Part shown: in pieces, positions 5,685 through 11,971 of the stretch
Layout of the letters: each line of letters begins with the position of its first letter
Numbering within the stretch: position 1 is the stretch's first letter
The notes under the pieces: model-generated
Told to the model about the DNA's origin: nothing
The model's database searches: none
Seen by the model: only the letters and a program-made list of their open reading frames with translations
Source: Thermoplasmata archaeon
Lineage (GTDB): Archaea > Thermoplasmatota > E2 > DHVEG-1 > B18-G2
Assembly: GCA_021161685.1 (NCBI GenBank)
Contig: JAGHAD010000087.1
Coordinates: forward strand, 1 to 13,289
Reading direction: 5' to 3'
DNA: 13,289 nucleotides
Made by a program: the position numbers and the translations under genes

Positions 5685-6212
5685 ATGAGGACTAAGTATA
5701 AAAAGCCGAGGAGTTTTCAGAAGAGCATGGAAGAATATCCCCTTGGATGCGTCATTGGACAAAACCTGTTTCTTGTTGCTTACTTCGGCATAGGTTCTCT
5801 CGGAATGTTACCTTTAAGGTTTGCCGGTATTCCCATTATTTCCCTGACCTATGCATTTTTCCTTGCCCTGATGCTCATTTTCGTTTTGAGAAAACATCTG
5901 TGCACCAACTGCTATTACTATGGAAAGATATGCCATGTTGGATGGAGCAAGCTCGCATTAATGTTTAAAAAGAATTCTGGAGATCGCGAACTTGGTTTTA
6001 AGCTAGCTAACATAACATGGTTCCTCGCCACGATCTTTCCAATCGCGGGGATTTTAACTGTATTATTCATCAGCAGATCGATCGAAACCCTAGTTTTATT
6101 CCTGATCTTTATCATGCTAACTCCAATTAACTTTTGGATCCATAAAAGAGTTTGCAAGACTTGCAAGGAGAGAGACAAATGCAAGCTCAGCATGGCGAAG
6201 TCAGGATCTTGA
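5685..6212 (+). CDS. Cys-rich integral membrane protein of unknown function
   Basis: The ORF gives 175 aa from ATG 5685; ATG 5727 (residue 15) is a serious alternative because a TATA box lies at 5697-5703. Hydrophobic segments cover ~25-46, 49-69, 109-131 and 133-152. A loop between the second and third holds C-x2-C-Y-Y-Y-G-K-x-C-x2-G-W (C73, C76, C83), and the C-terminus holds C-x2-C-x5-C (C157, C160, C166). Both clusters should face the same side of the membrane and could together bind zinc or an Fe-S cluster. I have the impression of a small conserved prokaryotic family with this Y-Y-x-G-K signature but can name no function. It stands alone, convergent with the zinc-finger gene. Confidence 0.7.
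   Translation: MRTKYKKPRSFQKSMEEYPLGCVIGQNLFLVAYFGIGSLGMLPLRFAGIPIISLTYAFFLALMLIFVLRKHLCTNCYYYGKICHVGWSKLALMFKKNSGDRELGFKLANITWFLATIFPIAGILTVLFISRSIETLVLFLIFIMLTPINFWIHKRVCKTCKERDKCKLSMAKSGS
5697..5703 (+). promoter_or_regulatory. TATA box, probable promoter of the Cys-rich membrane protein
   Basis: TATAAAA lies within AAGTATAAAAAG, a near-consensus archaeal TATA box. Its centre is about 27 bases before the ATG at 5727, fitting a leaderless transcript starting there; it would fall inside the coding region if the ATG at 5685 were used. Confidence 0.45.
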
Positions 6213-6241
6213 CATGCAGATATAGCCTCACTGAGGTTTGC

Positions 6242-6484
6242 TTACCTCCACATGTACTCTCTTTGATTCCTAAATATAATTTCCTCCACTTTAGATGCTA
6301 TTCTTTGTGCATCGCGTCGCGTTCTATAATCTATCGGTAGACCGCGTTCCTTTCTCCATTCCTTATGCTTCTCATCTCTTTTCATAGCTAGGTGTAAAGC
6401 TAACCACCTGATGTTTGGTCTTTGGTAGTTACAAATAGGGCATTTCCATTTCCTTTCCTCAGCCAGTACTTTTCTGCGGGTCAA
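6242..6484 (-). CDS. Small C2H2 zinc-finger protein
   Basis: The 80-aa protein carries one finger, C-P-I-C...H...H (C15-x2-C18-x12-H31-x8-H40), with A-L-H-L-A-M-K spanning the first His, then a highly basic helix (R/K-rich, residues 41-66). Single-finger C2H2 proteins of this size are common in archaea and may bind DNA, RNA or a partner protein; no target can be read from sequence. The only available start is a TTG at 6484, with a stop a few codons upstream, so the N-terminus could be truncated; it lies next to a gene-remnant junction (6507-6539). The gene is convergent with the Cys-rich membrane protein. Confidence 0.62.
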   Translation of the reverse strand: MTRRKVLAEERKWKCPICNYQRPNIRWLALHLAMKRDEKHKEWRKERGLPIDYRTRRDAQRIASKVEEIIFRNQREYMWR

Positions 6485-6506
6485 ACTTTCGCTCGTTATT
6501 CATGCA

Positions 6507-6539
6507 ATGGGGAGAGCAATCTTAGGTATCATTTCGTGA
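6507..6539 (+). pseudogene. Remnant resembling the 3' end of the 2666-type membrane-protein gene
   Basis: These 33 bases read M-G-R-A-I-L-G-I-I-S-stop, against M-G-V-I-L-G-I-I-S-stop at the end of the 2666 gene, with one extra in-frame codon. Clear similarity fades upstream. The remnant abuts the end of the minus-strand operon, so it marks a past duplication or recombination junction. Confidence 0.45.
6522..6539 (+). repeat. 18-bp exact direct repeat, copy 2
   Basis: Identical to 3368-3385 (TTAGGTATCATTTCGTGA), same orientation, 3.15 kb apart. It lies in the short gap between the zinc-finger gene and the end of the right-hand operon. Confidence 0.75.
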
Positions 6540-6545
6540 TCTTTT

Positions 6546-7403
6546 TCAGGTAATAAGTTGCAATAATCTTTCCCACACTTTTGAAATAAGTTTACTTGTT
6601 TTGCTCGTTCTATCAAGTTCCAACAAGGTTTTCCCTTCTACAACTGCCTTTACAAAATTCACATCGTATGGAATTTCTCCCACTACTTCTATATCCTTCT
6701 CTTTGCAATAATCCTTTATCCTGTCTGCATTCTCCAGATTGAGGTTACTTTTGTTTATGCAAACCGCATGCTTTATTCCAAAGTGCTCCGCAACACCAAT
6801 AATTCTATCCAAATCATGAATACCTGTTAAGGTGGGCTCCGCAACCATTAAAGCGAGATCAGCTCCTGATAATGCAGCTATAGCTGGACATGCTATGCCT
6901 GGGGGACCATCCACTATCAAAAATTCTTTATCAATTGCAATTTCCCTAGCCTTTTCCTTAACCTGGCTCACCAGCTTTCCAGAGGCTTCCTCCCCGGGAT
7001 TTAATTTAGCATGAACCATCGGACCAAACCTAGTTTCAGATATGTAAATAAAGCCAGAAATCCTGTCCACCATTTCTATCGCATTTGCCGGGCATACGTA
7101 AGAACAAACCCCACATCCTTCACACTCATCTTTCTCTATTTCCAAGTTTTCATTGATTGCTCCAAATTTGCAAACTTCGATACACCTTTTGCATTCGATG
7201 CATTTTTCTTTATTGATTTTTGCCACCTTCATTCCATGAAAACCAATCGTTTTCTTTATCTTCGGTCTCAAAACGAGATGTAGATCTGGGGCATCAACGT
7301 CGCAATCGGCAAAAACGGAATTTCTAGCTAAGCTCGCAAAGGCTGAGGTCAAACTGGTTTTTCCAGTCCCTCCTTTACCGCTAAGGATAACTATCTCCTT
7401 CAT
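6546..7403 (-). CDS. MinD/Mrp-type P-loop ATPase with inserted two-cluster ferredoxin domain (distal copy)
   Basis: The 285-aa product begins with a deviant Walker A, S-G-K-G-G-T-G-K-T (8-16), and has switch motifs D-C-D-V-D-A-P-D (33-40) and D-G-P-P-G (165-169). Between them a bacterial-type ferredoxin domain supplies two C-x2-C-x2-C-x3-C sets (68, 71, 74, 78 and 94, 97, 100, 104), enough for two [4Fe-4S] clusters. The family is soluble and frequent in anaerobes next to Mrp and NifX/ORP proteins; ATP-driven handling of electrons or metal clusters is the usual proposal. Its partner is probably the second copy at 8788. It is the last gene of the operon; its ATG overlaps the flavoprotein stop (ATGA). 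Confidence 0.88.
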   Translation of the reverse strand: MKEIVILSGKGGTGKTSLTSAFASLARNSVFADCDVDAPDLHLVLRPKIKKTIGFHGMKVAKINKEKCIECKRCIEVCKFGAINENLEIEKDECEGCGVCSYVCPANAIEMVDRISGFIYISETRFGPMVHAKLNPGEEASGKLVSQVKEKAREIAIDKEFLIVDGPPGIACPAIAALSGADLALMVAEPTLTGIHDLDRIIGVAEHFGIKHAVCINKSNLNLENADRIKDYCKEKDIEVVGEIPYDVNFVKAVVEGKTLLELDRTSKTSKLISKVWERLLQLIT

Positions 7404-8749
7404 CGTAACTTATATGCAGCATCTTGAGCTGCCATGACAATTGGATACATAGTTGGTGCAGATGTTAAACAAGGATGTGTTGCGATTTGCAAGGTTTCCA
7501 TTTCGGTCATTGACATCCTCTTCTGAATTGCAATACCTATAAGGTTTATCAACTCTCCACATGTTAAGCCACCTGCCACCTGACCGCCCAGTATAATGCC
7601 AGATTGCTTGGAAAAAACGAGCTTCACCTTTATCTTACTTGCTCCAGGCATGGCTGGAGGATGCTTATCCACTCCTTCAAAAGATCCAGTTACGATTTCA
7701 AACCCTTCTTTTCTTGCACTGTTTTCTGTTAATCCAGCTGAAGCCAAGACCAAACCATCTATGTAGGTTGAGTAAATGGCTATTGTTCCCTTATTCTCCC
7801 TAACTACCTTTAGTTGATAGAGGTTTGCTCCGGCTATCCTTGCTTCTGCGGTTGCTATGGAAGCTAACATGACGGGGGCATCCTTTCTGGTGTAAAAATC
7901 TCTCTTTCCTGCACAGTCTCCAACGGCAAATATGTCTGGATCGATAGTTCGCATATATTCATCGACCCATATTCCTTTTCCCATACCAAGATTGATTCCA
8001 GCATCGGTTGCAAGCTTTGTATTTGGTACAGCTCCAATTCCGAGTATTACGCAATCTACTTTTAATTCCCTTCCGTCCTCGAGCTTTACTCCACTTACTC
8101 TCTTGTTTCCAAGGAATTCCACAACTTTTGCATTTGTCAAAACATTAACGCCTTTAGACCTTAATTTTTCTTCAGCAAGTATGGAAAATTCTTCATCAAA
8201 TGAGTTGGCGAGAATGTGGGGGAGGATTTCAACGAGATAAACGTTTTTCCCTTTCAGTTTTGAAACCTCATCCGCAAACTCTACTCCAATAAAACCTCCA
8301 CCAAGTATCAGTATATCCTTTTTCTCCTTCACTTCCTTAACGACTTTCTTAAGATAATCCATATCCTTGTATATGGGATATATTCCCTCCTTGTCTATCC
8401 CCGGAATGGGAGGAACAACGGGAAGAGAACCGAGAGCAAGAATTAGCTTTTCATAGCTGTACCTATCTCCTTTTTTCGTCTCAACGCACTTATTTTTCCT
8501 GTCTATCCTTACAGCCTCATCAATGACAACCTCTATTCCATTATTTTCTAAAGGTTTTGTGGAGAGTCTGTTCTCCTCCGGGCTTTTCAAGCTGGAAAAC
8601 ATGTATGGTATTCCGCACGGTATAACGCTGTTCTTAACATTCTTTATCATCAGTATGGTCTTATCTGGATAGTACTTCTTTGCAGTTAATGAGCTCACGA
8701 TTCCCGCAGGCCCTCCTCCAATTACAAGGATATCAACTTTCCTCTCCAT
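7400..8749 (-). CDS. FAD/NAD(P)-dependent disulfide-type oxidoreductase (NADH oxidase / CoA-disulfide reductase-like)
   Basis: I start the 449-aa protein at ATG 8749, which has GGGAG four bases upstream, rather than at an in-frame ATG at 8779. Domains: FAD-binding G-G-G-P-A-G (11-16), a single redox Cys in I-P-C-G-I-P-Y (C45), NAD(P)-binding L-G-G-G-F-I-G (149-155), a second FAD motif A-V-G-D-C-A (275-280) and the C-terminal dimerisation domain. The lone Cys before G-I-P-Y is the mark of NADH oxidases, CoA-disulfide reductases and NAD(P)H-dependent persulfide/polysulfide reductases. A further Cys lies in T-H-P-C-L-T-S-A-P (C427) near the dimer interface. It lies between two ferredoxin-MinD genes, so it may supply electrons or sulfur-level reductant to that system (inference). 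Substrate is unknown. Confidence 0.88.
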   Translation of the reverse strand: MERKVDILVIGGGPAGIVSSLTAKKYYPDKTILMIKNVKNSVIPCGIPYMFSSLKSPEENRLSTKPLENNGIEVVIDEAVRIDRKNKCVETKKGDRYSYEKLILALGSLPVVPPIPGIDKEGIYPIYKDMDYLKKVVKEVKEKKDILILGGGFIGVEFADEVSKLKGKNVYLVEILPHILANSFDEEFSILAEEKLRSKGVNVLTNAKVVEFLGNKRVSGVKLEDGRELKVDCVILGIGAVPNTKLATDAGINLGMGKGIWVDEYMRTIDPDIFAVGDCAGKRDFYTRKDAPVMLASIATAEARIAGANLYQLKVVRENKGTIAIYSTYIDGLVLASAGLTENSARKEGFEIVTGSFEGVDKHPPAMPGASKIKVKLVFSKQSGIILGGQVAGGLTCGELINLIGIAIQKRMSMTEMETLQIATHPCLTSAPTMYPIVMAAQDAAYKLR

Positions 8750-8787
8750 GCTTCTCCCATTTCTGTATCTGCAAACCATTATTATAG

Positions 8788-9618
8788 CTATCGCAAATCC
8801 TCTATGCTCTCGAATAACCTTTCAAACTCCTCTTTCCATCTCCTTTTCTGGCTGGAGAAAGGTACACCAAGAGAATAAAGCCTTGCTATTTCCTCGCTGT
8901 GCGGAATCCTCAACAATATGGGTATACCTTCAGACCTGCAAAACAAATCTACCTCTTTATACCCACCTCCATCTTTGTTCACCACTACTCCAAAAGGTAC
9001 CTTCAGTTTCCTTACAACCTCAACAGCAATTTTCAAATCGTACAGCCCAAATGGAGTTGGCTCGGTTACAAGCAGGCAAAAATCGCTCCCCTTAACTGAT
9101 TCAATAAATGGACAGCCCGCTCCAGGTGGAGAATCTATTATAACATTTTTTGACCTATCTATTAGTTCTTTCATTCTTCTTATAACCGGTATAGGAATGC
9201 TCTCTCCAACCTTCAATTTACCCTGATAGATCTCAATTCCATCCTTGCATCCTCGATATATTTCTCCAATTTCCTTTCTCCTCCACCTGATGGCATTTTC
9301 CCTACAAACCAAACCACATCCGCCACATGAATGGCAGAGTTCTGGAAAGAAGATCAATTTCTTTGAGGTAACAGCTATTGCATTATAGGCGCAGAAATCT
9401 GCGCAAGCCCCGCATAGGTTACATTTTTCAAGATCGAAATCCGGAACTTCTCGATAAATTGTTTCGATTCTTTTAAGGTCGGCCTTAACGAAGATGTTAG
9501 CGTTTGGTTCTTCAACGTCGCAGTCTAAGAGCTGAACGTCCTCCAAACTGATAGCTAGATTAACGGCAACCGTCGTTTTTCCTGTTCCACCCTTACCGCT
9601 TGCTATGGAGAGTATCAT
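8788..9618 (-). CDS. MinD/Mrp-type P-loop ATPase with inserted two-cluster ferredoxin domain (proximal copy)
   Basis: The 276-aa protein has S-G-K-G-G-T-G-K-T-T (7-16), D-C-D-V-E-E-P-N (32-39) and D-S-P-P-G-A-G-C-P (162-170). Its ferredoxin insert has Cys at 66, 69, 72, 76 and 95, 98, 101, 105, for two [4Fe-4S] clusters. It is paralogous to the 6546 product but clearly diverged, fitting a conserved heterodimer-type pair as seen in ORP clusters. A Cys after P-P-G is present in both (C169 here, C172 there). Its start lies 26 bases inside the DUF89 gene, so translation is probably coupled. A 38-base gap separates it from the flavoprotein gene. Confidence 0.88.
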   Translation of the reverse strand: MILSIASGKGGTGKTTVAVNLAISLEDVQLLDCDVEEPNANIFVKADLKRIETIYREVPDFDLEKCNLCGACADFCAYNAIAVTSKKLIFFPELCHSCGGCGLVCRENAIRWRRKEIGEIYRGCKDGIEIYQGKLKVGESIPIPVIRRMKELIDRSKNVIIDSPPGAGCPFIESVKGSDFCLLVTEPTPFGLYDLKIAVEVVRKLKVPFGVVVNKDGGGYKEVDLFCRSEGIPILLRIPHSEEIARLYSLGVPFSSQKRRWKEEFERLFESIEDLR

Positions 9619-10480
9619 TTCCTTCGCCTTTCAATTTTATAACTGGGCAACCCACTTCGCAACCCAAGTCTTCAGCCACAAGTCTGCACTTAGCCATAAG
9701 CAAAAAGTATATTTTCCTGTTGACTTCGCTTAAAGCTTCGTAGTTACCCTGACCCTTCGCTATAACAACGTCTGCATCCCAAAATTTCTTCCTAAATCGT
9801 TCTGAGGAATAGTCCAGTATAATGGCTGGAGCCGAACTTTCCTGACCTTCATCGCCTGCCAAAATCTCAGCATGTTCATCTATACCCGCTAGCAAGGCAT
9901 CTTCAACGGTCGCATCGTTGATTATCGGATTAGCCTTAACAACATACGTAATTTCTTTCCCTTCAAGCTGAGCGAGAAGGACTTTATCAAAGTAGGTCTC
10001 TCCGGCGTTATCCGCCAAATAAAGGATGCTTTCCGCTCTTTCAATATCTTTTCTCAGCCTTTCACATGTTGAGCTATCCAATTCGCTATTCAGAACCCTT
10101 TCTATAGCCTCATCTATACCTATTCTATTCATGGTTCCAAAGTCTATTGCATTTCCCGCTATGGCGACTTTAAGCGAGCAGATAAAGGGATCTTGACTTT
10201 CATCAACTATTTTATTCAGTTTTTCATAGTACCCTCTCGTAACAATATTAGATTTCTCCTTAGCGGTCTTGTAAGGATCCTTTGAGCCAACTTCTCTCCT
10301 TATTATCTCGTGAACCTTTCTCGACACGAATGGAGGAGGGAAATCAAAGGAGATGTTCTGCAGGTAATTCATCACCTTCTTCAGAACCTTCTCATGAACT
10401 TCTCTGTCATCGCTCACCATCCTTGAGGCTTCGAGCGATTGAGAGAGAAAACATGGTATACAATCCAGTGAAGTTTTCAT
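9593..10480 (-). CDS. DUF89/ARMT1-like metal-dependent phosphatase-family protein
   Basis: The 295-aa protein has the DUF89 hallmarks: an N-terminal C-x2-C in D-C-I-P-C-F (C7, C10), A-G-N-A-I-D-F-G (108-115), the metal-site motif L-A-D-N-A-G-E (155-161), K-A-N-P-I-I-N-D-A-T (182-191) and D-V-V-I-A-K-G-Q-G-N-Y-E (237-248). Characterised relatives are metal-dependent damage-control phosphatases acting on phosphometabolites, and ARMT1-like proteins; the archaeal C-x2-C subgroup is less studied. Two more Cys pairs with those residues near the C-terminus (C274, C278). Start ATG overlaps the Mrp stop (ATGA), and its 3' end overlaps the next gene by 26 bases, so it belongs firmly to the iron-sulfur/ORP-like operon. 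Substrate here is unknown. Confidence 0.88.
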   Translation of the reverse strand: MKTSLDCIPCFLSQSLEASRMVSDDREVHEKVLKKVMNYLQNISFDFPPPFVSRKVHEIIRREVGSKDPYKTAKEKSNIVTRGYYEKLNKIVDESQDPFICSLKVAIAGNAIDFGTMNRIGIDEAIERVLNSELDSSTCERLRKDIERAESILYLADNAGETYFDKVLLAQLEGKEITYVVKANPIINDATVEDALLAGIDEHAEILAGDEGQESSAPAIILDYSSERFRKKFWDADVVIAKGQGNYEALSEVNRKIYFLLMAKCRLVAEDLGCEVGCPVIKLKGEGNDTLHSKR

Positions 10481-11277
10481 GCCAACACCTTTTCCACAAT
10501 ATCCATAAAAACTTCTCTGAGATCTGAATTTTCAAGAACAAAGGGCTTTCCCTCATCGCTACCTCTTACTATATCTACGCTGATCGGTATCCTCCCAAGA
10601 AATCTTACTCCAAGCTCTCTCGCAGATCTCTCTCCACCTCCAACTTTGAAGAGATCTATCTCTCTTCCACAGTAGGGACATTTAAAACCGCTCATATTTT
10701 CTATTATCCCCAGAATTTTCATTCCGAGTTGCCTGGCGAAGTTTACAGCCCTTCTGCTATCCAGTAAAGCTACGTCCTGAGGGGTTGTAACTATGATGGC
10801 TTCGCTTTTCTCTATGGTTTGAGCTACGGTTAAGGCTTCATCCCCAGTTCCAGGGGGTAGATCCACGATCAAGAAATCCAAATCACCCCATCTAACTTCC
10901 CCGATCAGTTGCTTGATGGCTATGGTCTTAAGTGGTCCTCTCCATATTACCGGAACGTCTTTATTAATAGCTAAAGCCAAAGAAAATGCCTTAAGATTCT
11001 TTCCTACTTCAATCGGCTCTATTTCGTTTTCTTTTCCAACTACTGGAGATCCCTCGATACCAAGCATCCTTGCCACATTTGGGCCATGCAAATCGGCATC
11101 TAGTAAACCAACTCTGAAATTTTTGTAAGCTAAAGAGTGGGCAAGGTTAACGGCAACCGTGGTTTTTCCAACCCCTCCCTTTCCGCTCAGTATAGCTATC
11201 CTTCTTTTAACACCCATTAAATTTTCCCTTATTTTTTCATCCAGCTTTTCGAGTTCCTTCACCTTATTTTTCATCAT
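10477..11277 (-). CDS. Mrp/NBP35-family ATP-binding iron-sulfur carrier
   Basis: The 266-aa protein has an N-terminal charged helix (1-22), S-G-K-G-G-V-G-K-T-T (31-40), D-A-D-L-H-G-P-N-V-A-R-M-L-G (60-73), D-L-P-P-G-T-G-D-E-A-L (139-149) and the C-P-Y-C pair (C200, C203) near E-N-M-S-G. These are the marks of Mrp/ApbC/NBP35 proteins, which form dimers holding a bridging [4Fe-4S] cluster and deliver it to apoproteins. No N-terminal ferredoxin or fused ORP domain is present; the ORP-like domain is the separate upstream gene, with which it shares an ATGA overlap. Two adjacent ATGs (11277 and 11274) are both usable, the ribosome binding site GAGGA favouring neither strongly. Confidence 0.92.
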   Translation of the reverse strand: MMKNKVKELEKLDEKIRENLMGVKRRIAILSGKGGVGKTTVAVNLAHSLAYKNFRVGLLDADLHGPNVARMLGIEGSPVVGKENEIEPIEVGKNLKAFSLALAINKDVPVIWRGPLKTIAIKQLIGEVRWGDLDFLIVDLPPGTGDEALTVAQTIEKSEAIIVTTPQDVALLDSRRAVNFARQLGMKILGIIENMSGFKCPYCGREIDLFKVGGGERSARELGVRFLGRIPISVDIVRGSDEGKPFVLENSDLREVFMDIVEKVLA

Positions 11278-11642
11278 TTCCTCATTCCGAAATGTCTTTC
11301 AACGCTTGCACTTTCGCTTTCCTTCAACTTTCCCTCCTTGAATTGCTGAATAACGTCTTTAATCTTTCCACTTACTCCAGCGTATATCTTTACACCCTCC
11401 GCCTTTAAGACAGCAAAGGCATTTGGTCCCATATTTCCAGTTATAACAGCTCCAGCTCCACTCTTTATCACCGTTTGAGCAGCCTTTATACCTGCCCCGC
11501 CCATGCTTTGGGACGCTTCATTTCTTATTACTTCATATTCCATATTTTCTGGATCAATCAAGATGAAAAATGGACATCTTCCAAATCTTGGATCGACGAA
11601 CGCATTAAGATCGTTTCCAGTAGCTGATATCGCAACCTTCAT
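11274..11642 (-). CDS. NifX/NifB-C/ORP-like metal-cluster binding protein (dinitrogenase Fe-Mo cofactor domain)
   Basis: The 122-aa protein is a single dinitrogenase iron-molybdenum cofactor domain: M-K-V-A-I-S-A-T-G strand, D-P-R-F-G-R-C-P-F-F (17-26), S-M-G-G-A-G-I-K-A-A (46-55), V-I-T-G-N-M-G-P-N-A (66-75). Such domains bind metal-sulfur clusters in NifX/NafY and the Mo-Cu orange protein (ORP) of sulfate reducers. No nitrogenase genes are present here and the neighbours match the ORP set, so a non-nitrogenase role is favoured. The ATG at 11642 is chosen because GGTGAT lies four bases before it; upstream ATG and GTG codons lie within that site. It follows the zinc-ribbon gene by 9 bases and overlaps mrp. 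Confidence 0.88.
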   Translation of the reverse strand: MKVAISATGNDLNAFVDPRFGRCPFFILIDPENMEYEVIRNEASQSMGGAGIKAAQTVIKSGAGAVITGNMGPNAFAVLKAEGVKIYAGVSGKIKDVIQQFKEGKLKESESASVERHFGMRK

Positions 11643-11651
11643 TCCCATCAC

Positions 11652-11804
11652 CTATAATCTTGCAAGGGGAGCACCACATCTTGGACATTTCTTTGTGTAG
11701 CATGGCACACCTGCCTGATGAGGTTCCCTGTAACCGCAGTTTGGACAGTAACATTCTCCTCCTGGTCCAGCTCCCATACCTCTTCTACCCATTCCACGAG
11801 GCAT
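11652..11804 (-). CDS. 50-aa Gly/Arg-rich zinc-ribbon protein, first gene of the operon
   Basis: A minus-strand ORF of 50 codons with a GTGAGG ribosome binding site just before its ATG. The N-terminus is Gly/Met/Arg-rich (M-P-R-G-M-G-R-R-G-M-G-A-G-P-G-G), followed by C-x-C-x2-C-G-Y (C18, C20, C23), H29, C35 in G-V-P-C, and C-P-R-C-G (C40, C43). Four or more Cys in this spacing suit a zinc ribbon or rubredoxin-like site. Small proteins with a Gly-rich head and Cys clusters are frequent companions of Mrp and NifX/ORP genes, which supports reality despite its length. Its stop is 9 bases from the ORP-like start codon. It may help bind the cluster or a partner; function unproven. Confidence 0.8.
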   Translation of the reverse strand: MPRGMGRRGMGAGPGGECYCPNCGYREPHQAGVPCYTKKCPRCGAPLARL

Positions 11805-11848
11805 TCCTCACACTCCCAAAAGCTTGCACCTAATCCAGAAATTTTTCG

Positions 11849-11860
11849 ATTATTTTAAGT
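11849..11860 (-). promoter_or_regulatory. Promoter of the right-hand seven-gene operon
   Basis: On the minus strand GAAAACTTAAAATAA combines an A/G-rich BRE-like stretch with a TATA-like box. It predicts a transcript start near 11829, with a ~25-base leader containing the ribosome binding site before ATG 11804. Confidence 0.45.
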
Positions 11861-11904
11861 TTTCTACAGATTTCCAAGTGTTATCTGGCATGTAAAACAA
11901 AAGC

Positions 11905-11946
11905 TTTATTAAATACAAAGTTGCTGATAAAAACAAGTTAAATAAG
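11905..11946 (+). promoter_or_regulatory. Candidate promoters of the large secreted-protein gene
   Basis: Two TATA-like elements occur: TTTATTAAAT (11905-11914) and GTTAAATAAG (11937-11946). The second would start transcription at about 11967, giving a near-leaderless message; the first would include the GGTGG ribosome binding site at 11959-11963. The sequence alone does not decide. The gene is divergent from the operon on the left. Confidence 0.35.
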
Positions 11947-11971
11947 TGCATCGACTATGGTGGATACAGAT

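Noticed and set aside
5584..5694. A minus-strand open stretch reading ...A-F-G-A-M-I-N-T-V-V-A-F-G-K-D-Y..., 27 codons from an ATG at 5664, in the gap after the protease gene.
   Set aside because: It looks protein-like and could be a gene remnant, but it is too short, has no recognisable homologue and overlaps the next gene's 5' end, so I cannot support it as a feature.
5675..6234. GCCTCACTGA occurs at 5675-5684 and 6225-6234, flanking the Cys-rich membrane protein like insertion-element ends.
   Set aside because: A 10-base repeat is expected many times by chance in 13 kb, and no transposase, inverted ends or target duplication are present.
3368..6539. The 18-bp repeat pair as ends or target duplication of a mobile element or integrated plasmid.
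   Set aside because: No integrase, transposase or tRNA target is present, and the repeat is coding at one copy with a matching coding remnant at the other, so gene duplication explains it better.
11274..11642. The NifX-like gene as part of a nitrogen-fixation cluster.
   Set aside because: No nifH, nifD, nifK, nifE, nifN or nifB is visible, while Mrp and two ferredoxin-MinD genes match the ORP-type context.
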